Source: Nevskia sp. (GTDB lineage Bacteria; Pseudomonadota; Gammaproteobacteria; Nevskiales; Nevskiaceae). Taken from it: DNA of 64,000 nucleotides. Shown piece by piece: positions 27,490 through 36,114 of this stretch; positions within the stretch are counted from its first letter, which is position 1, and each line of letters begins with the position of its first letter. Where the stretch lies: positions 359,333 through 423,332 of the forward strand of contig JAKFUK010000004.1 in the NCBI GenBank assembly GCA_021732745.1. The letters are read 5' to 3'. The translations under genes and the position numbers were made by a program. Below the pieces are notes generated by a model. It ran no database searches. It was not told the DNA's origin and was given only the letters and a program-made list of their open reading frames with translations.

Positions 27490-29370
27490 ATGTCGCTTCG
27501 CGTCACCGCCCTGCTTGCCCCTGTTTTCGCCGACCGCCGACGCCTCGCCGTCGCGGCCCCCGCGCTCTGCGTGCTGGCGCTGGCCGGCTGGGCGATCGGC
27601 AAGAATCTGGTTGCTTTCGTCAAGGCGCTGGCCACGCAGTCACCGCTGGTGATCGCCGCCACCCTGCTGGCCAGCTTCGCGGCCGGCCTGCTGGTCTGGC
27701 GGGCGCGTGGGCATCTCGACCTGCATCGCGAACGCCTGCTGCTGCTCGGTGGCCGGGTGCAGGACGGCATCGAAGCACTGGCCCCGACCGTGCTGGCAAC
27801 CACCGTCTTCCTCTGCGGCGCGGTGCTGCTGATTTCTGGCGCAACGCCCGCCATCGACAGCCGTCTGGCCGGGCTGGCCGAGCTTATCCCCTTGGAATTG
27901 CTGGAGTTTTCGCACATGGTCGGCAGCGCGGTGGGCTTAGGGCTTCTGATCCTCGCGCGCGGCCTGTATCGCCGGCTCGACGGTGCCTGGTGGCTGACCC
28001 TGGTGCTGCTCGCCGCCGGTGCCGTCGCCTCCATGCTGAAAGGCCTGGATTACGAGGAAGCGCTGCTGCTGGCTTCCATCCTGCTGGTGCTGCTCAGCTC
28101 GCATGAACGCTTCTACCGGCGCGCTTCGCTCTTGGAAGTGCGCGATTCCCGCCTCTGGCTGTCGGCGACGCTCGCCGTGGTGGCGCTGGCGGTCTGGGTG
28201 TCGATGCTGTCGTATCACGATGTGACGTTCAGCCGCGAAGTCTGGTGGCGCTTCGCTTTCGACGAACAGACGCCGCGCCTGATGCGGGCGGGTCTCTTGA
28301 CGGCGCTGATGATGGCCGGCTTCATGCTCTGGCGGCTGCTGAGCCCCACCCGCACCGAGCCGGACCCGCCGGACGCCGCCGCCTTGCAGCGCGCCGCCGA
28401 CGTGATCGCGAAACACGGCGGCGGCACCCTGGCCAATCTGGCGCTGCTCGGCGACAAGCAGTTGCTGTTTCATGCCGACGGCGACGCTTTCATCATGTAT
28501 CAGCGTTCCGGCCGCAGCCTGATCGCGCTCGGCGATCCGGCCGGCAACCCGGCCAAGTTCGAAGCGCTGGCCTGGTCGTACCGGGAACTCTGCGATCGCA
28601 ACGCCTGCTGGCCGGTGTTCTATCAGGTGTCTCCGGAGCATCTGCCGCTGTATCTGGACTTGGGCCTGTCGCTGGCCAAGCTCGGCGAGGAAGCCCGCGT
28701 TTCGCTGCCGAACTTCACGCTCGACGGCACCCGCAACGCCAAGCAGCGCAACAAGCACCATCGCGCCACCCGCGAAGGGGCGAGCTTCGCGATGCTCAGG
28801 CCGGACGAGGTCGAAGCCCGCTTCGACGAGCTGCGGGCGATCTCCGATGACTGGCTGACCGGCAAGTCGGTGGCCGAAAAGGGTTTTTCCGTCGGCCGCT
28901 TCGATCCCGACTACCTGCGCCGCTTCCATTGCGCCTGCGTGCTCAGGGAAGGGCGGATCGTCGCCTTCGCCAATCTCTGGCTGGGCGGCGCGGGCCGGCA
29001 GGAATTCGCCATTGATCTGATGCGCTACGGCGCGTCCGCCCCGAAAGGTGTGATGGATTTCCTGTTCATCGAGCTGATGTTCTGGGGCAAGGCCGAGGGT
29101 TATCGCTGGTTCAACCTCGGCATGGCCCCGCTGGCCGGGCTGGAACGCCATCCGCTGGCCCCGTTCTGGCACAAGGTGGGCCGGATCGTGCATCGCTATG
29201 GCGAGCCGTTCTACAACTTCGACGGCCTGCGCCAGTACAAGGACAAGTTTTCGCCCGAGTGGCGGCCGCGTTACCTCGCTTCACCCGGCGGCCTGGTGCT
29301 GCCCCGCGTCATGGTCGATACCGCAGCACTCATTGCCGGCGGCATCAAGGAAGTCATCTGGAAGTCATGA
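27490..29370 (+). CDS. MprF/LpiA-type phosphatidylglycerol aminoacyltransferase, short form
   Basis: 626 residues from the ATG at 27490. About eight membrane helices occupy residues 1-290 (LAVAAPALCVLALAGWAIG, VLATTVFLCGAVLLI, WWLTLVLLAAGAVAS and others), followed by a cytoplasmic synthase domain of the DUF2156 type with FIMYQRSGRSLIALGDPAGN, KQRNKHHRATREGASFAML and YRWFNLGMAPLAGL. Full-length MprF/LpiA has around 14 helices and 840-860 residues, so most of the flippase lobe is missing. Transfers an amino acid from aminoacyl-tRNA to phosphatidylglycerol, reducing surface charge. Coupled by ATGA to acvB. Confidence 0.9.
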   Translation: MSLRVTALLAPVFADRRRLAVAAPALCVLALAGWAIGKNLVAFVKALATQSPLVIAATLLASFAAGLLVWRARGHLDLHRERLLLLGGRVQDGIEALAPTVLATTVFLCGAVLLISGATPAIDSRLAGLAELIPLELLEFSHMVGSAVGLGLLILARGLYRRLDGAWWLTLVLLAAGAVASMLKGLDYEEALLLASILLVLLSSHERFYRRASLLEVRDSRLWLSATLAVVALAVWVSMLSYHDVTFSREVWWRFAFDEQTPRLMRAGLLTALMMAGFMLWRLLSPTRTEPDPPDAAALQRAADVIAKHGGGTLANLALLGDKQLLFHADGDAFIMYQRSGRSLIALGDPAGNPAKFEALAWSYRELCDRNACWPVFYQVSPEHLPLYLDLGLSLAKLGEEARVSLPNFTLDGTRNAKQRNKHHRATREGASFAMLRPDEVEARFDELRAISDDWLTGKSVAEKGFSVGRFDPDYLRRFHCACVLREGRIVAFANLWLGGAGRQEFAIDLMRYGASAPKGVMDFLFIELMFWGKAEGYRWFNLGMAPLAGLERHPLAPFWHKVGRIVHRYGEPFYNFDGLRQYKDKFSPEWRPRYLASPGGLVLPRVMVDTAALIAGGIKEVIWKS

Positions 29371-30848
29371 AACCACTCGTCATCGCCGCCGCCGTCGCTT
29401 TTCTGTCCCTTTCCTCGCAGGCTGCCGAGCCGGCCGCCGCCGTGCCGGCCGCCGCCGTGCCGGCTGTAGAAGCCTTGAGCCACGGGCGTTTCGACAACGT
29501 CCGCGTGCATCGCCCGGCCGGCACGCCAAAATCCTTCGTGCTGTTCCTGTCCGGCGACGGCGGCTGGACCGCACGCGAGCGCGGGGGGGCTGCGGCGATG
29601 GTGGCGGCACTGGTGGCCGATGGCGCGATGGTGGCGGCGATCGACACGCCGCGCCTGCTCAGCGCTTTCGAGGCCGATGGCGGCGATTGCGTCTACGCGG
29701 TCGGCGATTTCGAGAATCTGAGCCATTTCGTGCAGGCCTGGGCGCATCTGCCGACTTATTTGACGCCGATCCTCGCCGGCCATGCCGCGGGTGCCACGCT
29801 GGCCTACGGCGTGCTCGCGCAAGCGGAAAAAGGCAGCTTCACCGGTGCGGTGACCACCGCCTTCTGCCCCGACCTGAATCTGGCCAAGCCCTTCTGCGCC
29901 GGCGCGGGCGTCAAGCAGGCGGCCCCGAGCACCGAGCGCGTCGGCATCGAATTCCTGCCCACGCGCACGCTCAGCGCGCCCTGGGTCAGCCTGCATGGAG
30001 AGATCGACCAGGTTTGCCCGGTTGCCGCCGCGCGCAGCTTCGTGCGCGACCTGCCGAACACCCGCCTGGTCACCGTGCCCGGCGTCGGTCATGCCTTTGG
30101 TGCCGTTGCCGACTGGCGCGACGCCTACCACGAGGCCGTCGCTGGCCTTGAAACCACCCAGACGCAGGACAGCCTGCCGCCGCCGCCCGGTGCGCTCAAC
30201 GACCTGCCGGTCATCGAAGTCGAGGCCAGCGGCCCGGCCGCTGCCCATGCCGACACTTTCGCCATCCTGGTCTCGGGCGACGGCGGCTGGGCCGGCATCG
30301 ACAAGGATCTGGCGGCACATCTGGCAGCGGCCGGCATGCCGGTGGTCGGCGTCGATTCGCTGCGTTACTTCTGGAGCGAGCGCACGCCGGACGGCTTCGC
30401 GGCCGATCTCGAACGCATCGTCCGCCACTACCGGCAGAAGTTCGACCGGCCGCGAGTGCTGTTGATCGGCTATTCGCAGGGGGCCGACGTGCTGCCGTTC
30501 GCGCTCAACCGCCTGCCGGCCGCCACCCGCCGCGATCTGGCGCTGGTGGTGCTGCTGGGGCTGGCCGAACGCGCGCAGTTCGAGTTCCATCTGAGCAGTT
30601 GGGTCGGCACCACCGGCGGCGGCCTGCCGACGCGCCCCGAAGTCGCCCGTCTGCAAGCGGCGCCCAGCAATCCGCCGCTGCTTTGCGTCTGGGGCGAGGA
30701 AGACGAAGACGCCATCTGCGGTTCCCTGACCGGCCCGCGCCTGAGCGTGCTGAAGCTGCCGGGCGGCCATCATTTCGATGGCGATTACGAGGCGCTGGCG
30801 ATCAAGCTGCTGGCGGCGATTCCGCCCGCGAAGCTGGTCAAACGGTGA
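29367..30848 (+). CDS. acvB: AcvB/VirJ-family periplasmic hydrolase
   Basis: 493 residues with a signal peptide (MKPLVIAAAVAFLSLSSQAA) and two tandem VirJ-like alpha/beta-hydrolase halves, each starting with an L-x-SGDGGW motif (LFLSGDGGW and ILVSGDGGW). In the second half the nucleophile elbow is intact, GYSQGAD with Ser near residue 370. In the first half the equivalent is GHAAG near 140, with Ala in place of Ser. In Agrobacterium AcvB hydrolyses lysyl-phosphatidylglycerol made by the MprF homologue LpiA, whose gene is adjacent. The start overlaps the synthase stop (ATGA). Confidence 0.88.
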   Translation: MKPLVIAAAVAFLSLSSQAAEPAAAVPAAAVPAVEALSHGRFDNVRVHRPAGTPKSFVLFLSGDGGWTARERGGAAAMVAALVADGAMVAAIDTPRLLSAFEADGGDCVYAVGDFENLSHFVQAWAHLPTYLTPILAGHAAGATLAYGVLAQAEKGSFTGAVTTAFCPDLNLAKPFCAGAGVKQAAPSTERVGIEFLPTRTLSAPWVSLHGEIDQVCPVAAARSFVRDLPNTRLVTVPGVGHAFGAVADWRDAYHEAVAGLETTQTQDSLPPPPGALNDLPVIEVEASGPAAAHADTFAILVSGDGGWAGIDKDLAAHLAAAGMPVVGVDSLRYFWSERTPDGFAADLERIVRHYRQKFDRPRVLLIGYSQGADVLPFALNRLPAATRRDLALVVLLGLAERAQFEFHLSSWVGTTGGGLPTRPEVARLQAAPSNPPLLCVWGEEDEDAICGSLTGPRLSVLKLPGGHHFDGDYEALAIKLLAAIPPAKLVKR

Positions 30849-30849
30849 T

Positions 30850-30915
30850 GTAGGTCCGGATTCATCCGGACGCTTTTTCTGACCAACCGTGCCGTCCGGA
30901 TGAATCCGGACCTAC
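30850..30915. repeat. Perfect 23-bp hairpin between convergent acvB and mltD
   Basis: The arms 30850-30872 and 30893-30915 are perfectly complementary (GTAGGTCCGGATTCATCCGG core) with a 20-nt loop. It begins two bases after the acvB stop codon (30846-30848) and ends 17 bases before the end of the transglycosylase gene. It may act as a two-way transcript end; the sequence style suggests a dispersed repeat. Confidence 0.8.
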
Positions 30916-30932
30916 GGGCGGACGGACAACTG

Positions 30933-32597
30933 CTAGCTGCGCGGCACCTTGATGGTGGCCCCGGCGCGCAGCACTTCGGATTCGCCGAAGCCGTTGATTT
31001 CGCGAATCTTCTTGATCGAGGTGCTGTAGCGCATTGCGATCGCGCCCAAGGTCTGGCCGGAGCGCACGCGGTGGGTGCGGTGGTCGGCCAATGCCGTCGC
31101 CGCCTTGACCCGCACCGGTCGGGCATCCGAAGTCGGCGCGGATGCCACCAGCAGATCCTCGACCGCCGGGCTGCCGTCGCGTATCGGCACCTGCAAGCGG
31201 GCACCGGCCTTGAGCTTGTTGCCGTTGGCCATGTCGTTGGCGGCGAGCAGCTCGCGCGTGCTCACGCGGTAACGTCTGGCGATGCGGGCCAGCGATTCGC
31301 CGCGCTTGACGACATGAATGCCGGTGGTCACCGCCTGCGCGCTGTAGCGCAGATTCGGTGCCAGCGAGGCGTAGGCCTGATCGAAACGCTGGCCGCTGCC
31401 GGCCGGCACGCGGATGGTGTGGCCGGCCGGCACCCGCAGCTTGCCGTCGACCACCGGCGGCCGGTAGGCAGGATTCAGGCGGCGGAACTCTTCTTCGTCG
31501 GCACCGGCGAGTTTGCGCAGAGTGTCGTAGGTCACGTAGTCGCGGATCAGCACGGTGTCGAAATGCAGCGCCGGCTCGCGCTGGACGTCGCCGAAGTGGT
31601 TGCGGTAATCGCGCTCGATTTCGCTGGCGGCCAGGAATTCGGCATAGAAGTTCGACGAGGCGAAGCCGAACGACTTGGCGTCGTAGCGCTCGATCAGGTC
31701 GGTAAGGCTGCTGCCGCCGACCGTGCGCAGCCCCTTGGCAACGCCGCCGCGGCCGTGGTTGTAGGCGGTCAGCGCCAGCGGCCAGCTGCCGAGGGCGTTG
31801 AAATCGTCGCGCAGATGGCGGGCGGCAGCGTCGGTGGAGGTCCAGGGATCGCGACGATCGTCGACGATGTTGTCCAGACGCATGTAGATGCGCGCCGATG
31901 ACGGAATGAACTGCCACAGGCCGGCGGCGGCGGCTTTCGAGTAGGCCTCGACATTGAAGCTGGATTCGACCAGCGGCAGGCGGGTCAGCCGCGTCGGCAG
32001 GCCGTAGCTTGAGAAGATGCGCTCCATCTCCGGCAGATAGCGACCGGACACTTCGAGCGCGGTATTGGTGCGCTCGCGCAGGCCGCGCTGGTAACGCAGG
32101 CCATCAGCCGCCTTGGCGAAGCGTTTCGGATCGTTGTCGCCGTGGTAGGCGGCGTAGATCTTCGCTTCGTCCAGCGGTAGCTGATCCGGATTGATGCGCT
32201 CGCCGCTGTCGAGCTTCGCCTGCAGGGAACGCAGCGTCGCATCAACCTCGATACGGGCGGCGGTTTCCTCGCGTTTTTTCTTGGCGGCCAGCGCATTTGG
32301 TGCCAGCACTGCTGCGTCGGCGCGGAAATCGAGCACCCGGAACACTTTCGACACATTGTCCTTGTCGTGCAGCACGCTGTTGTGCTCGGACCAGTCGGCG
32401 AACACTTTCTTCCAGAACGCCACGCGGGGCTTGAGAATCGCGGGTGTCGGGAAGGCCGGGTCTTCGGCGATCGTCACCGGAGCCGGTCCGACAGCCGCTG
32501 CGGCAGCAGCACCGGGCACCGGTGGTGTCGTTTCGGCGGCGGCAAGTGGTGCTGCAAAGGCGGCGAGCAAGACGAGGATCAGGGGCTTGCGATACAT
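30933..32597 (-). CDS. mltD: Lytic murein transglycosylase with LysM domains (MltD-like)
   Basis: 554 residues from the ATG at 32597 (MYRKPLILVLLAAF), with a cleavable signal peptide but no lipobox cysteine, unlike E. coli MltD. The GH23 core contains LPLVESSFNVEAYSKAAAAG (catalytic Glu) and GLWQFIPSSARIY, then LALTAYNHGRGGV. Two clear LysM repeats follow, IHVVKRGESLARIARRYRVS and THRVRSGQTLGAIAMRYSTS, with a degenerate third before them. Cleaves peptidoglycan strands in the periplasm, forming 1,6-anhydro ends; AnmK, encoded at 59718, recycles the product. Confidence 0.9.
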   Translation of the reverse strand: MYRKPLILVLLAAFAAPLAAAETTPPVPGAAAAAAVGPAPVTIAEDPAFPTPAILKPRVAFWKKVFADWSEHNSVLHDKDNVSKVFRVLDFRADAAVLAPNALAAKKKREETAARIEVDATLRSLQAKLDSGERINPDQLPLDEAKIYAAYHGDNDPKRFAKAADGLRYQRGLRERTNTALEVSGRYLPEMERIFSSYGLPTRLTRLPLVESSFNVEAYSKAAAAGLWQFIPSSARIYMRLDNIVDDRRDPWTSTDAAARHLRDDFNALGSWPLALTAYNHGRGGVAKGLRTVGGSSLTDLIERYDAKSFGFASSNFYAEFLAASEIERDYRNHFGDVQREPALHFDTVLIRDYVTYDTLRKLAGADEEEFRRLNPAYRPPVVDGKLRVPAGHTIRVPAGSGQRFDQAYASLAPNLRYSAQAVTTGIHVVKRGESLARIARRYRVSTRELLAANDMANGNKLKAGARLQVPIRDGSPAVEDLLVASAPTSDARPVRVKAATALADHRTHRVRSGQTLGAIAMRYSTSIKKIREINGFGESEVLRAGATIKVPRS

Positions 32598-32750
32598 GCG
32601 CTCGGGGCTCGGAATCGAAATGCGGAAAACCGCCAATGGCGGATGCTAGCGCAGCGTTTGCGCAAGCGACAATGATCGACAATCCGGATGCGCAAGGATT
32701 GTTCCAGAGCTGCCCCGCGCGCCCCATGCAGCGCCCTTGAGACTGTCGCC

Positions 32751-33191
32751 ATGACTGCCGAAACCCTGTGCCTGCTGGCCGCCGGCCTGTTCTTCATGAC
32801 CGCCCTGCTGACCGGCTGGTGGAAGTACCGCTGCATCGCCAGCAGCGAAACGGCAACCGCCCCGGTCTATGTCGACATCGCCCACCGGACCGCGCTGATG
32901 TACTCGTTTTCGGCACTGCTGCTGCGCGAATTCGTGCCGTTTTCGCCGCTCGATGCGGCTGGCACGCGCTGGGCCGTGGGCGTGCCGCTGCTGTTCTTTG
33001 CGCTCGCCATTGCCACCTACGTGCTGCACGGCATGCTGCGCGATACCGACAACCAGTTGCGGAGCCCGCATCGGCTCGGCAACCGCACCCTGCCGGGCAT
33101 CGCCATCCACGGCTTCATGTGGGCGCTGGCAATCGGGGAGATCGGCGGCTTCGCGATCCTGCTCTGGGGTTTTCTGAAGTCGATCGTTTAA
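32751..33191 (+). CDS. Small integral membrane protein, unknown function
   Basis: 146 residues from the ATG at 32751 (MTAETLCLLAAGLFFMTALL). Four membrane segments are visible: about 5-22, 48-63, 74-94 and 121-143 (MWALAIGEIGGFAILLWGFL). WWKYRCIASSETATAPVYVD and HGMLRDTDNQLRSPHRLG are the connecting loops. I recognise only a general membrane protein. Stand-alone gene, followed after 32 bases by the MITE-like element; divergent from mltD. Confidence 0.7.
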   Translation: MTAETLCLLAAGLFFMTALLTGWWKYRCIASSETATAPVYVDIAHRTALMYSFSALLLREFVPFSPLDAAGTRWAVGVPLLFFALAIATYVLHGMLRDTDNQLRSPHRLGNRTLPGIAIHGFMWALAIGEIGGFAILLWGFLKSIV

Positions 33192-33223
33192 GCCTCAAGG
33201 CCGTTGGATTCACTCGGTTAGGC

Positions 33224-33493
33224 TAGGGTCTGTTGACATTACTTTGATCGCTGCGGCGGAGGTCGTTTTTGCCCAGTGCAACGAACGAGGAGCGGCCAAT
33301 GGTCGACCCATTGGCGCGACGAGAGAGGCAGCAATGGGCAAAAACGATCCCGCCCCGAAGGGTTGCGGCCAAAAAGCCGCCGGGACTTCGTTGCGAACCT
33401 TGGCCGTAGGTAGGCTACGGCCTGCGGTTCGCGCCTCGCCCGGCGACTTTTTGACCTGCAACGCAGCGACCAAAGTAATGTCAGCAGACCCTA
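33224..33493. mobile_element. MITE-like element with 31-bp terminal inverted repeats
   Basis: The ends TAGGGTCTGTTGACATTACT... (33224) and its counterpart at 33463-33493 match at 29 of 31 positions. Inside, complementarity continues more weakly. The outermost TA on both sides would fit the TA target duplication of IS630/Tc1-mariner elements. No transposase: frames on both strands read through most of it (33244-33498 plus, 33210-33473 minus), but they are low-complexity and probably not genes. It sits 35 bases before the iminopeptidase start; the gap 33192-33527 contains nothing else. Confidence 0.7.
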
Positions 33494-33527
33494 AATGAAA
33501 TATTCACGAACCCAGCCTCAGGATCCC

Positions 33528-34472
33528 ATGGCCCAGCCCTACCCGCCGATCGAGCCGTACCGCACGCAGCGCCTGAAGGTTTCCGAGTTGCACGAGATTT
33601 ACGTCGAGGAATGTGGCAATCCGCAGGGCAAGGCGGTGGTTTTCGTGCACGGCGGCCCGGGCGGCGGCTGCGAGGCCTGGCACCGGCAATTCTTCGATCC
33701 CAAGCGCTACCGCATCGTGCTGTTCGACCAGCGCGGCTGCGGCCGCTCGAAGCCGTACGCAGAATTGCGCGAAAACAGCACCTGGGACCTGGTGGCCGAC
33801 ATGGAGCGCATCCGCGAAAATCTGGGGATCGACGCCTGGGTGGTGTTCGGCGGCTCCTGGGGTTCGACCCTGGCGCTGGCCTATGCCGAAACCCATCCCG
33901 AACGCACGCTCGGCCTGATCCTGCGCGGCATCTTCCTGATTCGCGACGAGGAAATCCGCTGGTTCTACCAGGAAGGCTGCAACTGGATCTATCCGGACGC
34001 CTGGGAGCACTACATCGCGCCGATCCCGATGACCGAGCGCGGCGATCTGGTGGCGGCCTATCACCGCCGCCTGACCAGCGAAAACGCCGACGTGCGCCGC
34101 GATGCCGCCAGAAGCTGGAGCATCTGGGAGGGGGCTACCTCGAAGCTGATTCCGTCGACCGACATGATCGCCCGCTACGGCGGCGACGATTTCGCCGAGG
34201 CCTTCGCGCGCATCGAATGCCACTACTTCGTCAACAAGGGCTTCCTGCGCCCGAACCAGTTGCTGGACGACGCCCACACGCTCAAAAACATCCCCGGCGT
34301 CATCGTTCAGGGCCGCTACGACGTGGTCTGCCCGATGAAATCCGCCTGGGACCTGCACCGCGCCTGGCCGGAAGCCGATCTTCAAGTGGTGTCCGACGCC
34401 GGCCATGCGGCGAGCGAGAACGGCACGCTGTCGCGCTTGATCGATGCGGCGGATCGGTTTGCGCGGATGTGA
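33528..34472 (+). CDS. pip: Prolyl aminopeptidase (proline iminopeptidase)
   Basis: 314 residues from the ATG at 33528, preceded by AGGA at 7 bases; an ATG 33 bases upstream (33495) is less likely. Alpha/beta-hydrolase of family S33: HGGPGGGC (oxyanion), VVFGGSWGSTLAL (nucleophile Ser), QGRYDVVCPMKSAW (Asp) and DAGHAASENG (His). Removes N-terminal proline from peptides; cytoplasmic. The MITE-like element ends 35 bases before the start and may carry or displace its promoter. Confidence 0.94.
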   Translation: MAQPYPPIEPYRTQRLKVSELHEIYVEECGNPQGKAVVFVHGGPGGGCEAWHRQFFDPKRYRIVLFDQRGCGRSKPYAELRENSTWDLVADMERIRENLGIDAWVVFGGSWGSTLALAYAETHPERTLGLILRGIFLIRDEEIRWFYQEGCNWIYPDAWEHYIAPIPMTERGDLVAAYHRRLTSENADVRRDAARSWSIWEGATSKLIPSTDMIARYGGDDFAEAFARIECHYFVNKGFLRPNQLLDDAHTLKNIPGVIVQGRYDVVCPMKSAWDLHRAWPEADLQVVSDAGHAASENGTLSRLIDAADRFARM

Positions 34473-34487
34473 GTCGCTGAACAGCTT

Positions 34488-34686
34488 GTCTCACGCGGAG
34501 AACGCAGAGGACGCAGAGAAAAGCCAAGGCGAGAAAAGTGTTTCTCACAAAGAACGCGAAGAACATCAAGGAACAGCCAGCTGTTCGCCTGAAATGTTTT
34601 CCTGGTTTTCTTCGTGAACTTTGTGTGCTTCGTGTGAAACCACGCTTTTGCAGTTCTCCGCGTCCTCCGCGTTCTCTGCGTGAGAA
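34488..34686. repeat. Composite nested palindromic element C
   Basis: The outer arms, TCTCACGCGGAGAACGCAGA onward (34489-34520) and 34651-34684, are of the CGCAGAG type. The inner arms, TTTCTCACAAAGAACGCGAA onward (34540-34573) against about 34607-34640, are of the CACGAAG type. It joins the two families seen separately in A/F and B/D/E. It occupies the 221-bp convergent gap between pip and the Lrp gene. Confidence 0.8.
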
Positions 34687-34693
34687 TCGCTTT

Positions 34694-35164
34694 TCAGCCC
34701 CCCAGCGCCAAACCCTCATCGCGCTTGATCGCATCAAGCACCAGCGAGGAGCGCACGTCCTTCACGCCCGGAAGGCCGATCAGCACCCGCATCGAGAATT
34801 CGGCGAAGGCCGCCAGATCGGCGACCTGTACATGCAGCAGGAAATCGAGGTCGCCGGTCATGACAAAGCAGGCGCGCACTTCCGGACGAGCACGGACCGC
34901 GGCCTCGAACGCCTGGGTCGCGTCCTTCGATTGCCGCTCGATCGCCACCCGCACGAAGGCCTCGATGCCCAAGCCCAACGCCGCCGGATTCAGCACGGCG
35001 GCGTAGCGCGCGATCACCCCTGAATCCTCCAGCTTCTTCAGCCGACGCTGGCAGGCAGTGGCCGACAGCGCCACCTTGTCGGCCAGCTCGATGATCGCGA
35101 TCCGGCCGTCCTGCTGCAGGTGATCGAGCATGCGCAGATCGATGCGGTCGAGTGCTGCGCGCAT
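34694..35164 (-). CDS. Lrp/AsnC-family transcriptional regulator
   Basis: 156 residues. N-terminal winged HTH (LDRIDLRMLDHLQQDGRIAI, then LSATACQRRLKKLEDSGVI) and a RAM ligand domain (FVMTGDLDFLLHVQVADLAA). Divergent from phhA with a 132-bp shared gap holding a palindrome, so it probably regulates the phenylalanine/tyrosine genes, taking the place of the PhhR activator used by pseudomonads (inference). Confidence 0.93.
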   Translation of the reverse strand: MRAALDRIDLRMLDHLQQDGRIAIIELADKVALSATACQRRLKKLEDSGVIARYAAVLNPAALGLGIEAFVRVAIERQSKDATQAFEAAVRARPEVRACFVMTGDLDFLLHVQVADLAAFAEFSMRVLIGLPGVKDVRSSLVLDAIKRDEGLALGG

Positions 35165-35195
35165 TTATTCGTCCTCAATATGGTGTTCAGTAGCG

Positions 35196-35231
35196 AAATC
35201 ATGCGCCAATCGGCGCGAGATTGCGTGATTT
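35196..35231. promoter_or_regulatory. Candidate Lrp operator in the phhA gap
   Basis: AAATCATGC (35196-35204) and GCGTGATTT (35223-35231) form an 8/9 inverted repeat that encloses a perfect GCGCC-AATC-GGCGC hairpin (35203-35216). Its position between the divergent regulator and phhA fits autoregulation and control of phhA. Confidence 0.45.
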
Positions 35232-35296
35232 TGCAGCAATACGTCGCGAATGCCGCGCTACGCTCTACGTTTCGCGCAACGTCATCCGGGGTCGTC

Positions 35297-36094
35297 ATGC
35301 TCAAGTCGTCCAGCTACCTGTCGCAGCCGCCCGATGCGGCCGGTGTGGTGCGCTACACCGATGCCGAACATGCGATCTGGGCCGAGCTGCACGCGCGGCA
35401 GCAGACCGCGATCGGCGCATCCGCCTGCGACGAATTCCTCCACGGCCTCGATGTGCTGAAGCTGCCGCCGGACCGGATTCCGCAACTGGCCGAAGTGTCC
35501 TCCCGCCTCCGGCGCGAAACCGGCTGGGAAGTGGCGGCGGTGCCGGCGCTGATCCCGTTTTCCGAGTTCTTCGCGCTGCTGGCGGCCAAGCGCTTCCCCG
35601 CCGCCACCTTCATCCGCCGCCGCGAGCATCTGGACTACCTCCAGGAGCCGGACATCTTCCACGAGCTGTACGGCCACACACCGCTGCTGACCAATCCCTG
35701 GTTTGCCGAGTTCACCGAAACCTATGGCCGGATTGGCCTTGCGGCCTCGAAGGAAGATCGGGTTTTTCTGGCGCGGCTTTACTGGTTCACGGTGGAGTTC
35801 GGCCTGCTGCGTCAGCCGGATGGTGCCTTGAAGATCTACGGCGGCGGAATTCTTTCCTCGCCAGGGGAAACGGCCTACGCGACGAGCGCACAGCCGCAGT
35901 TGAAAGCCTTCGATCTCATCGACGTGTTGCGCACCCCGTATCGCATCGACATCCTGCAACCGCTGTACTACGTGCTCGATTCCTTCGAGCGCCTCCACGC
36001 GCTGACGCGGGTCGACCTTCTGGCGGCGGTCGCCGAAGCGCGCCGGCTGGGCCTGCATGCACCGCTGTTTCCGCCCAAGCCGCTGGCGGCCTGA
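35297..36094 (+). CDS. phhA: Phenylalanine-4-hydroxylase
   Basis: 265 residues from the ATG at 35297; upstream in-frame codons overlap the regulatory gap. Iron- and pterin-dependent hydroxylation of phenylalanine to tyrosine. The metal site is DIFHELYGHTPLL (two His) plus YWFTVEFGL (Glu); the family strand VPALIPFSEFFALLA precedes it. Length matches bacterial PhhA, lacking the regulatory domain of the animal enzyme. First gene of the aromatic amino acid catabolic run; hppD starts 20 bases after its stop. No phhB (pterin dehydratase) is seen nearby. Confidence 0.95.
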   Translation: MLKSSSYLSQPPDAAGVVRYTDAEHAIWAELHARQQTAIGASACDEFLHGLDVLKLPPDRIPQLAEVSSRLRRETGWEVAAVPALIPFSEFFALLAAKRFPAATFIRRREHLDYLQEPDIFHELYGHTPLLTNPWFAEFTETYGRIGLAASKEDRVFLARLYWFTVEFGLLRQPDGALKIYGGGILSSPGETAYATSAQPQLKAFDLIDVLRTPYRIDILQPLYYVLDSFERLHALTRVDLLAAVAEARRLGLHAPLFPPKPLAA

Positions 36095-36114
36095 ACACTC
36101 CCGGACCTCCATCC

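Noticed and set aside
33244..33498. Open frames on both strands of the 270-bp element
   Set aside because: They follow the element rather than a start signal, have no recognisable domain, and run over its inverted ends.
35120..35296. N-terminal extension of phhA
   Set aside because: It would cross the regulatory gap and overlap the Lrp gene; homology starts at 35297.
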